Assembly: GCA_040223615.1 (NCBI GenBank)
Contig: JAVKFY010000070.1
Location: forward strand, 11,232 to 75,231
Direction of reading: 5' to 3'
Length of the DNA: 64,000 nt
DNA from: JAVKFY01 sp040223615
GTDB taxonomy: Bacteria; Pseudomonadota; Alphaproteobacteria; GCA-2731375
Shown here: piece after piece, positions 1 through 9,935 of the stretch
Position numbering within the stretch: position 1 is the first letter of the stretch
How the letters are laid out: each line of letters starts with the position of its first letter
Position numbers and translations under genes: made by a program
The notes under the pieces: generated by a model
Database searches by the model: none
Told to the model about the DNA's origin: nothing
What the model saw: only the letters and a program-made list of their open reading frames with translations

Positions 1-821
1 TCGACCGGATTTGCGAATTGCCGGAGTACTACGTCACCCGCGCCGAGATCGCGATACTGGAGGCGATCGGGCCGGAGCTGGCGGCGAAGATCGGGCGCGG
101 CGCGCTGCTGTTCGAGCCTGGCGCCGGTTCGACGCAGAAGATCCGCATCCTGCTCGACGCGCTGCGGCCGCGCGTGTTCGTGCCGGCGGACATCTCCGCC
201 GAACACCTGCACGCCGCGGCGTCGGAACTCGCGGCCGATTATCCCGATGTCGATATCCACCCGATCGCCATCGACTTCACCCGCGATTTCGCGCTGCCCG
301 ATGCGATGTCTCGGGAGGGCGCGGTGACGGTGTTCTTCCCCGGTTCGACCATCGGCAACCTGGCGCCGGGGCCGGCGGTGGAACTGCTCGACCGGCTGGG
401 CCGGGACACCGGCGCGGATTGGCTGGTCATCGGCGTCGACCTGAAGAAGGACGAGCGCATTCTCGTGCCGGCCTACGACGACGCCGAGGGCGTGACCGCG
501 GCGTTCAACCTCAACATCCTGGCGCGTATCAATCGCGAGCTGGAGGGCAGCTTCGACCTCGATGCCTTCCGCCACGAGGCGCGCTGGAACGAATCGCTGA
601 GCCGGATCGAAATGCACCTGGTCTCGACCAAGGCGCAGGCGGTCGAGGTGCTGGGCGGGCGCTTCGACTTCGCCGAAGGCGAAACCATCCACACCGAGAA
701 CTCGCACAAGTACACCGTGGAGGCGTTCCACGCGCTCGCCGCCAAGGCTGGCTGGACGCCGGAGCAGGTCTGGACCGGAGAGGCGAACCTGTTCTCCGTC
801 CACCTGATGCGGCGGGCCTAG
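1..821 (+). CDS. egtD: L-histidine N-alpha-methyltransferase, 5'-truncated by window edge
   Basis: EgtD transfers three methyl groups from SAM to the alpha-amino group of histidine to give hercynine, the first dedicated intermediate of ergothioneine synthesis, in the cytoplasm. About 272 of the usual ~320 residues are visible. The open frame reaches the left edge and opens with FDRICELPEYYVTRAE, the conserved entry to the family's catalytic domain, so the start lies outside. Further family signatures are FEPGAGSTQKIRIL (SAM loop), FFPGSTIGNL and GVDLKKD, and the C-terminus carries HTENSHKYT. In most genomes egtB lies directly upstream; that region is not in the window. Identification is firm; pathway completeness is not visible. 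Confidence 0.93.
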   Translation, partial: DRICELPEYYVTRAEIAILEAIGPELAAKIGRGALLFEPGAGSTQKIRILLDALRPRVFVPADISAEHLHAAASELAADYPDVDIHPIAIDFTRDFALPDAMSREGAVTVFFPGSTIGNLAPGPAVELLDRLGRDTGADWLVIGVDLKKDERILVPAYDDAEGVTAAFNLNILARINRELEGSFDLDAFRHEARWNESLSRIEMHLVSTKAQAVEVLGGRFDFAEGETIHTENSHKYTVEAFHALAAKAGWTPEQVWTGEANLFSVHLMRRA

Positions 822-924
822 GACCGCGCGGGCCGGACCGGAAGGTTCGCGCCGCCGCGGCTTAACAAGTCGAATGCGACGGTTATGATTGCGTGGTTCG
901 TGCCGGGCGACGCAGGAGGCTTAC

Positions 925-1386
925 GTGACCGCACTCGAGAATCTGGCGCGGCTCGGGCTGGATCTGCCCGAGGCGCCGGCCGGCGTCGGCAACTATGAAG
1001 CCTGGGTTCGCACCGGCAACCTCGTCATGACATCCGGACAGTTGGCCTGGGTCGATGGCGTCCTGCAGTATCCGGGGCGGCTTGGGGCCGACGTCAGCGA
1101 CGAGGACGGCTATCAGGCGGCACGGCTCGCCGCGCTCAACGGCATCGCGCAGCTCCGGGCGGCGACCGGCGACCTTGAGAAGGTTCGCCAGGTGGTGCGG
1201 ATCGAAGGCGCGGTCCATTGCGCGCCCGGCTACCGCGGCCATCCGCAGGTTCTCAATGGCGCGTCTGACCTGGTGCTGGAGGTGTTCGGCGAACGTGGCC
1301 GCCACACCCGCACCGCGCTCGGCATCGCCGACATGCCGCTGGATGCCTGCGTCATGGTGTGCTTGTGGGCCGAGGTCGACGACTAG
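925..1386 (+). CDS. RidA/YjgF family protein (153 aa)
   Basis: This is a YjgF/YER057c/UK114-fold protein, a family of small trimeric enzymes that includes the enamine/imine deaminase RidA. The frame is open further upstream, but the GTG at 925 is preceded by a perfect AGGAGG at 914-919 with 5 bases of spacing, which decides the start. Visible family features are SGQLAWVDG near residue 45, a hydrophobic dimer helix, and HTRTALGIADMPLDACVMV near the C-terminus, where the arginine corresponds to the substrate-carboxylate-binding position. It is monocistronic between egtD and polA (opposite strand). Members of this subfamily have varied or unknown substrates, so no specific reaction is claimed. 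Confidence 0.85.
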   Translation: MTALENLARLGLDLPEAPAGVGNYEAWVRTGNLVMTSGQLAWVDGVLQYPGRLGADVSDEDGYQAARLAALNGIAQLRAATGDLEKVRQVVRIEGAVHCAPGYRGHPQVLNGASDLVLEVFGERGRHTRTALGIADMPLDACVMVCLWAEVDD

Positions 1387-1432
1387 GGCGAACGGAAAAG
1401 TGCCTAGGCGCGCCCCGACGGAGCGCCGTTCC

Positions 1433-4201
1433 CTAGTGCGCTTCGTCCCAGTTGTCGCCGACGCCGGTGTCGACGACCAGCGGGACTTCCAGGTGGGCGG
1501 CGTCTTCCATCACCTGCCTGACCAGGTCGCGGGTCCGGTCGACCTCGTCGTCGGGGACCTCGAAGATCAGCTCGTCGTGGACCTGCAGCAGCATGCGGGC
1601 GCCGAGCCTGGCCTGATCGAGCGCGCCGGGCAGGCGGATCATGGCGCGGCGGATGATGTCGGCGGCGGAGCCCTGGATCGGGGCGTTGATCGCGGCGCGC
1701 TCCTGGAAGCTGCGCCGGGCCGGGTTGCTGTCGCGGATGCCGGGCATGTGCATGCGCCGGCCGAACAGCGTGGTGACGTAGCCGTGCTGCTTACAGAAGT
1801 CCTTGGTCCGGTCCATGTAGTCGCGGATGCCGGGATAACGCTCGAAATAGGCGGCGATGTAGTCGCGTGCCTCGGCCTGCGGAATGCGCAGGTTGTTGGC
1901 CAGGCCGAAGGCGCTGATGCCGTAGATGATGCCGAAATTGATCGCCTTGGCCTTGCGCCGGGTCTGTGGGTCCATCTCTTCCAGCGGCACGCCGAAGACC
2001 TGCGACGCGGTGATCGCGTGGATGTCCTGGCGGTCGTGGAACGCCTGGCGCAGCGAGGGGATGTCGGCGATGTGCGCCAGGATGCGCAGCTCGATCTGCG
2101 AATAGTCGGCGCTGAGCAGGCGATAGCCGTCGGCTGGCACGAAGGCGCGGCGGATCTTGCGGCCCTCGTCGGTGCGGACGGGAATGTTCTGCAGGTTCGG
2201 GTCGGCCGACGACAGCCGCCCGGTCGAGGTCGAGGCCAGCACGTAGGTAGTGTGCACGCGCCCGGTGTCGCGGTTGATCTGCTCCTGCAGCGCGTCGGTA
2301 TAGGTGCTCTTCAGCTTGGAGAGCTGGCGCCAGTCGAGCACGCGGGCCGGCAGGTCGTGGCCCTGCGCGGCAAGCTGTTCCAGCACGTCGGCGGGGGTGG
2401 CGTAGGCGCCGGTCTTGCCCTTCTTACCACCGGGCAGCGACATCTTGTCGAACAGGATCTCGCCGAGCTGCTTCGGCGAGCCGATGTTGAAGCTCTCGCC
2501 GGCCAGTTCGTGGATCTCCGACTCCAGCGCGGCCATGCGCTGCGCGAAGTCGCCGGACATGCGTTTCAGCGTCGTGGCGTCGACGGTGATGCCGGTGCGC
2601 TCCATCGCGGCCAGCACGGCGACCAGCGGCCGTTCCAGGGTCTCGTAGACGGCGACGGTGTGGGCGTCGAGCAGCTTGGCGCGCAGCGGCTGGCGGGTTT
2701 GCCAGACCGCGTCGGCGGTGGTGTTGGCGTAGGCGCTGGCTTTCTCCAGGTCGAGCTCGTCGAAGCCGATGGCCGACTTGCCGGTACCGAGCAGGCCCTT
2801 GAGCGGCGGCAGCTCTTGTTCCAGGTAGCGTTCCGACAGGCTGTCGAGCGCGTGCTTGTGCAGCCCCGACTCGGCGGCGTAGGACAGCAGCATGGCGTCC
2901 TCGATCGGTGCCATGTCGATACGCTGGCGGGCCAGCAGGATGACCGTGCGCTTGATGTCGGCGCCGAGCTTCAGCACCGACGGGTCGGTCAGCACCGGCG
3001 CCAGCATGCGCAGCGCCGTCTCGCGGTCGAGCTGTTCCGGCGCCGGGCCGCCGTCCAGGTCGAGGCCGTCCTTGGCGCCAGGCTTGCGGTGGCCGAGCGG
3101 CAGGTAGGCGGCGCGTCCGGGCGCCACCGCCATCGCCAGGCCGGTCAGGCTGGCCAGCATCGGGTCGGCGTGGTCGCTCATCGCCTCGATCGCCAGCACG
3201 CCTTCGCGCTCGACCAGCGCGATCCAGTCGGCCAGCGCCTTTTCGTCCTGGATGGTCTCGTGCTTCGGGCCGCCGGCGGCGGCCGACGGCGCGGCGGTCG
3301 CTGGCGCGCCACCTTCCAGCCGGCCGCGGATACGGGCCTTCAGGGTCTTGAAGTTCTGTTCGTCCATGAACGCCATCAGGCGGTCGATGTCGCGCTCCGG
3401 CAGCACCAGATCGTCGATGCCTTCCGCCAGGTCCACGTCGCATTTCAAGGTGACGAGGTCGCGGCTGACGCGGGCCTGGTCGGCGAATTCGATCAGGTTC
3501 TGGCGCCGCTTCGGCTGCTTGATCTCCGCCGCGCGGGCCAGCAGGGCGTCCAGGTCGCCATATTCTCCGATCAGCTGCGCGGCGGTCTTCACGCCGATGC
3601 CGGGCACGCCGGGCACGTTGTCGACCGAGTCGCCGGCCAGCGACTGCACGTCGATCACCTTGTCCGGCCCGACGCCGAAGCGCTCGCGCACCTCTTCAGG
3701 ACCGATCCGGCGCTGCTTCATCGGGTCCAGCATGTCGACGCCGTCGCCGACGAGCTGCATCAAGTCCTTGTCCGAGGAGACGATGGTGACCTTCAGGCCA
3801 ACGGCGCGCGCCTGGGTGGCGTAGGTGGCGATGATGTCGTCGGCCTCAAAGCCGTCCAGCTCGATGGTCGGCAGGTTGAAGGCGCGGCTAGCGTCTTTCA
3901 CCAGCGCGAATTGTGGCACCAGGTCTTCCGGCGGCGGCGGCCGGTTGGCCTTGTAGTCGACGGAGATGGCGTTGCGGAAAGTGATGTGGCCGGCATCGAA
4001 GATCACCGCCAGGTGGCTCGGCTTGTCCGGCCCCTCCAGCTCCAGCAGCAGCCGTTCGAGCATGGCGCAAAAGCCCATCACCGCGTTCACCGGGGTGCCG
4101 TCCGGCCGCGTCATCGGCGGCAGCGCGTGATAGGCGCGGAAGATGTAGCCGGCGCCGTCGACCAGATAGAGGTGGCCCGCGCCGCCGTTCTCGTTGCTCA
4201 T
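1433..4201 (-). CDS. polA: DNA polymerase I, with degenerate 3'-5' exonuclease domain
   Basis: A 922-residue family A polymerase for Okazaki-fragment processing and repair. Order: 5'-3' FEN-type nuclease (about 1-295; EADDIIATYA, SSDKDLMQL, GDSVDNVPGVPGIG), an exonuclease-fold middle domain (about 320-505) and the polymerase (about 530-922). The polymerase is intact: DYSQIELRILAHIAD (motif A), RRKAKAINFGIIYG (O helix) and QVHDELIFEVP (motif C). The middle domain has lost its metal ligands. Where E. coli has FDTETD, this has IEAMSD (near residue 337); KVGQNLKYD is KLGADIKRT (about 415); YAAEDAD is YANTTAD (about 494). D355, E357, D424 and D501 equivalents thus read E, M, T, T, so proofreading is probably absent. 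Start ATG at 4199-4201. Confidence 0.97.
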   Translation of the reverse strand: MSNENGGAGHLYLVDGAGYIFRAYHALPPMTRPDGTPVNAVMGFCAMLERLLLELEGPDKPSHLAVIFDAGHITFRNAISVDYKANRPPPPEDLVPQFALVKDASRAFNLPTIELDGFEADDIIATYATQARAVGLKVTIVSSDKDLMQLVGDGVDMLDPMKQRRIGPEEVRERFGVGPDKVIDVQSLAGDSVDNVPGVPGIGVKTAAQLIGEYGDLDALLARAAEIKQPKRRQNLIEFADQARVSRDLVTLKCDVDLAEGIDDLVLPERDIDRLMAFMDEQNFKTLKARIRGRLEGGAPATAAPSAAAGGPKHETIQDEKALADWIALVEREGVLAIEAMSDHADPMLASLTGLAMAVAPGRAAYLPLGHRKPGAKDGLDLDGGPAPEQLDRETALRMLAPVLTDPSVLKLGADIKRTVILLARQRIDMAPIEDAMLLSYAAESGLHKHALDSLSERYLEQELPPLKGLLGTGKSAIGFDELDLEKASAYANTTADAVWQTRQPLRAKLLDAHTVAVYETLERPLVAVLAAMERTGITVDATTLKRMSGDFAQRMAALESEIHELAGESFNIGSPKQLGEILFDKMSLPGGKKGKTGAYATPADVLEQLAAQGHDLPARVLDWRQLSKLKSTYTDALQEQINRDTGRVHTTYVLASTSTGRLSSADPNLQNIPVRTDEGRKIRRAFVPADGYRLLSADYSQIELRILAHIADIPSLRQAFHDRQDIHAITASQVFGVPLEEMDPQTRRKAKAINFGIIYGISAFGLANNLRIPQAEARDYIAAYFERYPGIRDYMDRTKDFCKQHGYVTTLFGRRMHMPGIRDSNPARRSFQERAAINAPIQGSAADIIRRAMIRLPGALDQARLGARMLLQVHDELIFEVPDDEVDRTRDLVRQVMEDAAHLEVPLVVDTGVGDNWDEAH

Positions 4202-4363
4202 CGCTGCCGTCCTGCCCGATCGCTTGCCGCTGGCGCCATCCTAGCGGTCCGGACGGTCCGCGCCCAGCGGCCCGGCGTCTCTGAGCGGGACGATGTCTGG
4301 AACCGGGACGTTTCCGGCTGATTGAACGATCGCGAATATATTAACGATTGTTGCTACAATATC

Positions 4364-4391
4364 TTGACGGATTTGTCCGGTCTGGTACAAC
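4364..4391 (+). promoter_or_regulatory. Candidate sigma-70 promoter upstream of the 95-aa protein
   Basis: TTGACG at 4364-4369 and TACAAC at 4386-4391 are separated by 16 bases inside the only clearly AT-rich stretch (about 4320-4400) between polA and the next plus-strand gene. It points towards 4637. A leader of about 240 nt would result. Seen in sequence only; no start site is known. The rest of 4202-4636 holds nothing else I can identify, apart from a small GCGAC/GTCGC hairpin near 4610. Confidence 0.35.
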
Positions 4392-4636
4392 ACCTGTGGC
4401 ATTCTTGGGGTCCATAAGCGCGCAATGACTTCGCACGCAGTGTCGATCGGCTTTACAGGGCGGCAATCCGCCCACCTCGCCGCATGGCTAACCCCCCGTA
4501 ATATTGAACGTTTCCGGTATGGCCGAGTTCTTGCTACCACTGCGGCGAGTTGCACTGGCTTGGCACGCCGGCCGCGAAGGCCGCGAGCACAAGCTGGTGG
4601 ATGTATGCGCGGCGACGAATGTCGCGGCCGTCGCGA

Positions 4637-4924
4637 ATGGAGTTTGGTGTGGCCAAGGACGGTGGAAGCAAAGATCGGCGCGGCGGGCAGCGCGCCGGCG
4701 GACCCGAGGGACAACCGCAGGTGATTTCCGATTCCGACGTCTGGCGCGCAGCGCACCTGACGATCCAGCTGCATGGCGAGAGCGCGGTCGAGCACGCTGG
4801 CCGCAAGGCCTTGGAAATGTCCGACGACGGTGACACCGACGGCATGGCGCTCTGGATGCGCATCCGGACCGCGATCCAGGCGTTGCAGCGGATGCAGCCG
4901 GGCGAGTCCGAGGGCGTGCATTAG
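4637..4924 (+). CDS. Small conserved hypothetical protein (95 aa)
   Basis: The C-terminal two-thirds (SDSDVWRAAHLTIQLHG, then a helix ending in DGMALWMRIRTAIQALQRM) matches a pattern I recognise from small, uncharacterised alphaproteobacterial proteins of the form xxWRAAxLxIxxHGxxA...A...GDxxGxxxWxRIxxAIxxLQ. The first 28 residues are low-complexity, basic and glycine-rich and may not be translated: a GTG at 4649 is an alternative start. The region is predicted all-helical with no signal peptide or membrane segment. It is transcribed away from polA, with a candidate promoter at 4364-4391. Function unknown; the gene call itself rests on the conserved helical pattern. Confidence 0.6.
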   Translation: MEFGVAKDGGSKDRRGGQRAGGPEGQPQVISDSDVWRAAHLTIQLHGESAVEHAGRKALEMSDDGDTDGMALWMRIRTAIQALQRMQPGESEGVH

Positions 4925-5064
4925 CGGCCCGGCCATAGCCCAATGGGCTATATGACATAACCGGATGATACCTCCACGGCGCGCTCCGGACCGCGTCGTT
5001 TACTAATTTCTCACGGACGCAACGGCACCATGCGAGCGAGTTCCTCCGGAGATTCGCCCGTTCC

Positions 5065-6519
<1,455 letters not shown>

Positions 6520-6528
6520 GCTGGCTGG

Positions 6529-6559
6529 TTGCGCCGCCGGCGCGGTGCCGTGCTACAAT
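6529..6559 (+). promoter_or_regulatory. Possible promoter of the methyltransferase operon
   Basis: TTGCGC (6529-6534) and TACAAT (6554-6559) are separated by 19 bases, upstream of the operon that starts at 6772. The -10 is close to consensus for this GC-rich DNA, but the spacing is long. The remaining 200 bases to 6771 show no recognisable riboswitch fold or further gene. Confidence 0.28.
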
Positions 6560-6771
6560 CCGCGCATCGCGACAGGAATGACCGGCCAGCGGCTGCGGCG
6601 CGCCAGCGCCCATCTCATTGCCCCAGGCCATCGGTCTTGAGCTTTCCAGGCGGCGTTCCGCTGCCGTTCGGACAGGAAGCCCCGGGTAATCGGCAACAGC
6701 CGCCTGGCTGTCGCGCGGCGAGGAACGTCTCTCGATCAACGTCCGGAACACCATAGAAGGGGTGTCTGACG

Positions 6772-7785
6772 ATGACACTGTTGACCAAGGTCGAAGAGAT
6801 TTCCGACATCGCGTTCGGCTTCATGGGCTCCAAGGCGCTGTTCGCCGCGCTGCATCACGGCGTGTTCACCAATCTGGCCGAGGGGGCGAAAACCGCCCCG
6901 GAGCTGGCCGCCGCGTCGGGCTTGCATACCGAGCGGGCGCGGACGCTGCTCACCGCGCTGGCGGCGCTGAAGCTGGTCTCCGTCGAGGGCGGCAAGTTCG
7001 CCAACTCGCCGGCGGCGGAAGCCTTCCTGGTACAGGGCGCGAAGCACGATTTCGGCGACTACCTGCGCCTGCAGGTCGATCGGCAGATGTATCGCATGCT
7101 CGACCAGATCGAGCTGGCGCTATCCGACGATCTTCCCGACGAGGCCACCAGTTCCTATGCCGAGTGGTTCGCCGATCCGGACGAGGCCGAGCTCTATTCG
7201 GAAAGCCAGCATGCCGGCTCGCTGGGCCCGGCGCGCGGGCTGGCCAAGGTCGTCGACCTGTCGGCGGCGCGGCGGCTGCTCGATGTCGGCGGCGGCACCG
7301 GGGCCTTCTCGATCACCTTGTGCCAGGCCTATCCGGACCTGCACGCGACCATCGTCGACTTCCCCAACGTCGCCAAGCTGGGGCGCGGCTACGTCGCCGA
7401 TGCCGGCCTGCTGGACCGTATCGAGTATGTCCGCGGTGACGCGTTGAAGGCCGACTGGCCGGCGGATCAGGACGCGGTGCTGATGTCGTATCTGCTCTCC
7501 GGCGTGCCGGACAGCGAGCATGAGGGGCTGATCGCGCGGGCCTTCGACCACCTGGCGCCGGGCGGCAGGCTGCTGATCCACGACTTCGTGGTCCATGCCG
7601 ACCGCACCGGCCCGAAGAACGCCGCGCTGTGGCAGCTTCAGCACACCGCCTTCACGCCGCACGCGCGCTCCATCGACGATGCCTGGCTGGCCAAGCGTCT
7701 CGAGGCGGCCGGCTTCGCCGACGTCGAGGTCGGCCCGATGATCCCCGGCATGACCATGCTGGCGCAGGGTACCAGGCCGGCCTGA
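6772..7785 (+). CDS. SAM-dependent O-methyltransferase-like protein (337 aa)
   Basis: An N-terminal winged-helix dimerisation domain (about 10-95, FTNLAEGAKTAPELAAASG) precedes a Rossmann methyltransferase domain whose SAM loop is LLDVGGGTGAFS (about residue 165). The order is that of the plant-type/acetylserotonin O-methyltransferase family. LAPGGRLLIHDFVV is the conserved beta-5 region. Length is normal. GAAGGGG lies about 10 bases before the ATG. It is the first gene of a run of four plus-strand genes (6772-10954), 75 bases before a MetE-like protein. The acceptor substrate cannot be deduced from sequence. Confidence 0.85.
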   Translation: MTLLTKVEEISDIAFGFMGSKALFAALHHGVFTNLAEGAKTAPELAAASGLHTERARTLLTALAALKLVSVEGGKFANSPAAEAFLVQGAKHDFGDYLRLQVDRQMYRMLDQIELALSDDLPDEATSSYAEWFADPDEAELYSESQHAGSLGPARGLAKVVDLSAARRLLDVGGGTGAFSITLCQAYPDLHATIVDFPNVAKLGRGYVADAGLLDRIEYVRGDALKADWPADQDAVLMSYLLSGVPDSEHEGLIARAFDHLAPGGRLLIHDFVVHADRTGPKNAALWQLQHTAFTPHARSIDDAWLAKRLEAAGFADVEVGPMIPGMTMLAQGTRPA

Positions 7786-7860
7786 GGATGCGCCGCCGGC
7801 ATTCCCGGCGGCGGTAAATCCGTGTAGATAATCGGGAAAACCGCTACGGGAGACCGACCG

Positions 7861-8970
7861 ATGGCAGACGCCCGTTTGCCTTACCGCGCCGACCACGTCG
7901 GCAGCCTGCTGCGCCCGCAGGCGCTGCGCGAAGCGCGCGCGCAACACGCTGCCGGGGCGATCTCCGACAACGAACTGCACGGTATCGAGGATCGTGCCAT
8001 CCAGGGTGCGATCGACAAGCAGGTCGAGGTCGGCCTGAAGGACGTGACCGACGGCGAGTTCCGCCGCGCCTTCTGGCATTTCGACTTCCTGCAGGAACTG
8101 GCCGGCGTGGAGGCCTTCGAGTCGGCGCAGGGCATCCAGTTCAAGGGCGGTATCCAGACCGCCGCCAAGGGCCTGCGCGTGGTCGGCAAGCTGGGCTGTG
8201 CCGACCACCCAATGATCGAGCACTTCAAGTTCGTGAAGTCGCACACCCGCGCGACGCCGAAGCAGACCATTCCGTCGCCGTCGGTGCTGCACTTCCGCGG
8301 CGGCCGCAAGGCGGTCAGCACGGATGTCTATCCCGAGATGGACGCCTTCTACGACGACCTGGGCAAGGCCTACGCCAAGGCGGTGAAAGGCTTTGCCGAC
8401 GCCGGTTGCCGCTACCTGCAGCTCGACGAGACCAACTTCACCTACCTGTGCGACCCGGACCAGCGCGCCATGCTGGTCGAGCGCGGCGACGATCCGGACA
8501 AACTGCCGCAGATCTACGCCGACATGATCAACACCGCGATCGCCGGCCGGCCCGACGACATGACCATCTCGATGCACCTGTGTCGCGGCAACTTCCAGTC
8601 GTCGTGGATCGCGTCGGGCGGCTACGACCCGGTGGCCGACGTGCTGTTCAACCAGGTCGACGTCGACGCCTACTTCATGGAGTACGACGACGAACGCTCC
8701 GGCGGCTTCGAGCCGTTGCGCCTGGTGCCGAAGGGCAAGCGGGTGGTGCTCGGCGTGGTGACGTCCAAGGCCGGCGAGCTGGAGAGCGCCGACGCCATCA
8801 AGCGGCGGATCGACGAGGCGGCGACATTCTGCGACCTGGACCAGCTCTGCCTCAGTCCGCAATGCGGCTTCGCCAGTACCGAGGAGGGCAACCTGCTGTC
8901 GGAAGAACAGCAATGGGCCAAGCTGCGCCTTTGCGTCGAGGTCGCCGAGCAGGTCTGGGGTGGCCTGTGA
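7861..8970 (+). CDS. Cobalamin-independent methionine synthase-like (MetE C-terminal domain) protein
   Basis: A 369-residue stand-alone MetE-type barrel (the YxjG/YxjH-like group), about half the length of full MetE because the N-terminal folate-binding barrel is absent. It opens with the family motif RADHVGSLLRP and contains DGEFRR. Zinc ligands are visible as His-x-Cys in SMHLCRGN (about residues 238-242), an acidic residue in FMEYDDERSGGFEPL and the Cys of SPQCGF near the end. Relatives move methyl or alkyl groups onto thiols, or act on epoxyalkane/coenzyme M-type thioethers, so homocysteine should not be assumed to be the acceptor. Its TGA overlaps the GTG start of the following hydrolase by 4 bases, implying coupled translation and a shared pathway. 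Confidence 0.87.
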   Translation: MADARLPYRADHVGSLLRPQALREARAQHAAGAISDNELHGIEDRAIQGAIDKQVEVGLKDVTDGEFRRAFWHFDFLQELAGVEAFESAQGIQFKGGIQTAAKGLRVVGKLGCADHPMIEHFKFVKSHTRATPKQTIPSPSVLHFRGGRKAVSTDVYPEMDAFYDDLGKAYAKAVKGFADAGCRYLQLDETNFTYLCDPDQRAMLVERGDDPDKLPQIYADMINTAIAGRPDDMTISMHLCRGNFQSSWIASGGYDPVADVLFNQVDVDAYFMEYDDERSGGFEPLRLVPKGKRVVLGVVTSKAGELESADAIKRRIDEAATFCDLDQLCLSPQCGFASTEEGNLLSEEQQWAKLRLCVEVAEQVWGGL

Positions 8971-9935
8971 GTGCGCTTGAAAGCGTCGACCACCGCGTCC
9001 CATCGGGCCGTGAAGGCCTCAACCTGCTGGTGCGCAACAAGCGGCCCGCCGACCTCGGCAAGGTCGGACCGGAACGCACGGTGCTGTTCGTGCACGGCGC
9101 GACCTATGCGTCATCGATCACCTTCGACTATCCGGTCGACGGCACTTCGTGGATGGACCGGCTGGCCGCTGCCGGCTTCGACGTCTGGTGCGTCGACCTG
9201 CTGGGCTACGGCGGTTCCGACCGGCCACCGGAGATGGACCGGCCGGCGGCCGACAACGCGCCGCTGACCGACACCGCCGAGGCGGAGGCCGACGTGGTCC
9301 GCGCCATCGACTTCATCCGCCAGCGGACCGGCGTCGAGCGGCTCAGCCTGATCGGCTACTCCTGGGGCACCGCGATCGGCGGCGGCGTCGCCAGCCGGCA
9401 CCCGGAATTGATCGAGCGGCTGGTGCTGTCAGGGGTGCTGTGGTTGCGGGTCGGCGGCGGCCAGGTCGCCGCCGGCGGCATCCCCGGCGCCTATCGCGAG
9501 GTCGACGCCGAGGCCGCGACCAAGCGCTGGACCGTGACGTTGAGCGCGGCGCAGAAGGACGCCGTGGTACCGGCCGGCTTCGTCGAACAGTGGGCGGCCG
9601 ACGCCATCGCCTCCGATCCGAAGAGCGGCGAGAGCGATCCGCCGCGCCTGCGCGCACCGGCCGGCGTGGTGAAGGACGTGATCGAGCACTGGTCGGTGGA
9701 TAAGCCGACCTACGACCCCGCCGCGATCCGGGCGCCGACGCTGTGCGTCGTCGGCGAGTGGGACCGCGAGACCGTGCCGGAGAAGGGCCTGGAGGTGTTC
9801 AACCTGCTGGAGAACGCCGCCGACCGGCGCTACGTGGTGGTCGGGCGCGCCACCCACACACTCCTGCTGGAAAACAATCGCCTGGCGTTGCATCGCACCG
9901 TCGAGGGCTTCCTGAAGGAAGGCTGGGGCGGGTGA
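8967..9935 (+). CDS. Alpha/beta hydrolase (322 aa)
   Basis: Canonical alpha/beta-hydrolase: oxyanion segment LFVHGATYASS, nucleophile elbow GYSWGTA (Ser about residue 130), acid in VVGEWDRETVPE, and catalytic His in GRATHTLLLE close to the C-terminus. The frame stays open upstream inside the MetE-like gene, but the GTG at 8967 overlapping the previous stop (GTGA) gives the natural N-terminus, and no upstream start aligns with the family. A cap region of about 90 residues separates the nucleophile and acid, so it could be an esterase, lactonase, epoxide hydrolase or C-C hydrolase. It shares a second GTGA overlap with the downstream flavin oxidoreductase. Confidence 0.86.
   Translation: MSALESVDHRVPSGREGLNLLVRNKRPADLGKVGPERTVLFVHGATYASSITFDYPVDGTSWMDRLAAAGFDVWCVDLLGYGGSDRPPEMDRPAADNAPLTDTAEAEADVVRAIDFIRQRTGVERLSLIGYSWGTAIGGGVASRHPELIERLVLSGVLWLRVGGGQVAAGGIPGAYREVDAEAATKRWTVTLSAAQKDAVVPAGFVEQWAADAIASDPKSGESDPPRLRAPAGVVKDVIEHWSVDKPTYDPAAIRAPTLCVVGEWDRETVPEKGLEVFNLLENAADRRYVVVGRATHTLLLENNRLALHRTVEGFLKEGWGG

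Noticed and set aside
1055..4321. Long plus-strand open frame (1088 codons) across polA
   Set aside because: It lies opposite polA in a GC-rich genome, where stop-poor antisense frames are expected. Its translation is low-complexity Arg/Ala/Gly/Val and shows no domain, whereas the minus-strand frame is a clear DNA polymerase I.
4425..4936. Several overlapping frames around 4.4-4.9 kb in both strands
   Set aside because: They overlap each other in all phases with no conserved pattern; only the 4637-4924 frame has a recognisable protein signature.
6520..6771. SAM or cobalamin riboswitch ahead of the methyltransferase/MetE-like operon
   Set aside because: The gene content invites it, but I could not find the conserved core of SAM-I, SAM-II or cobalamin riboswitches in the 250-base leader.
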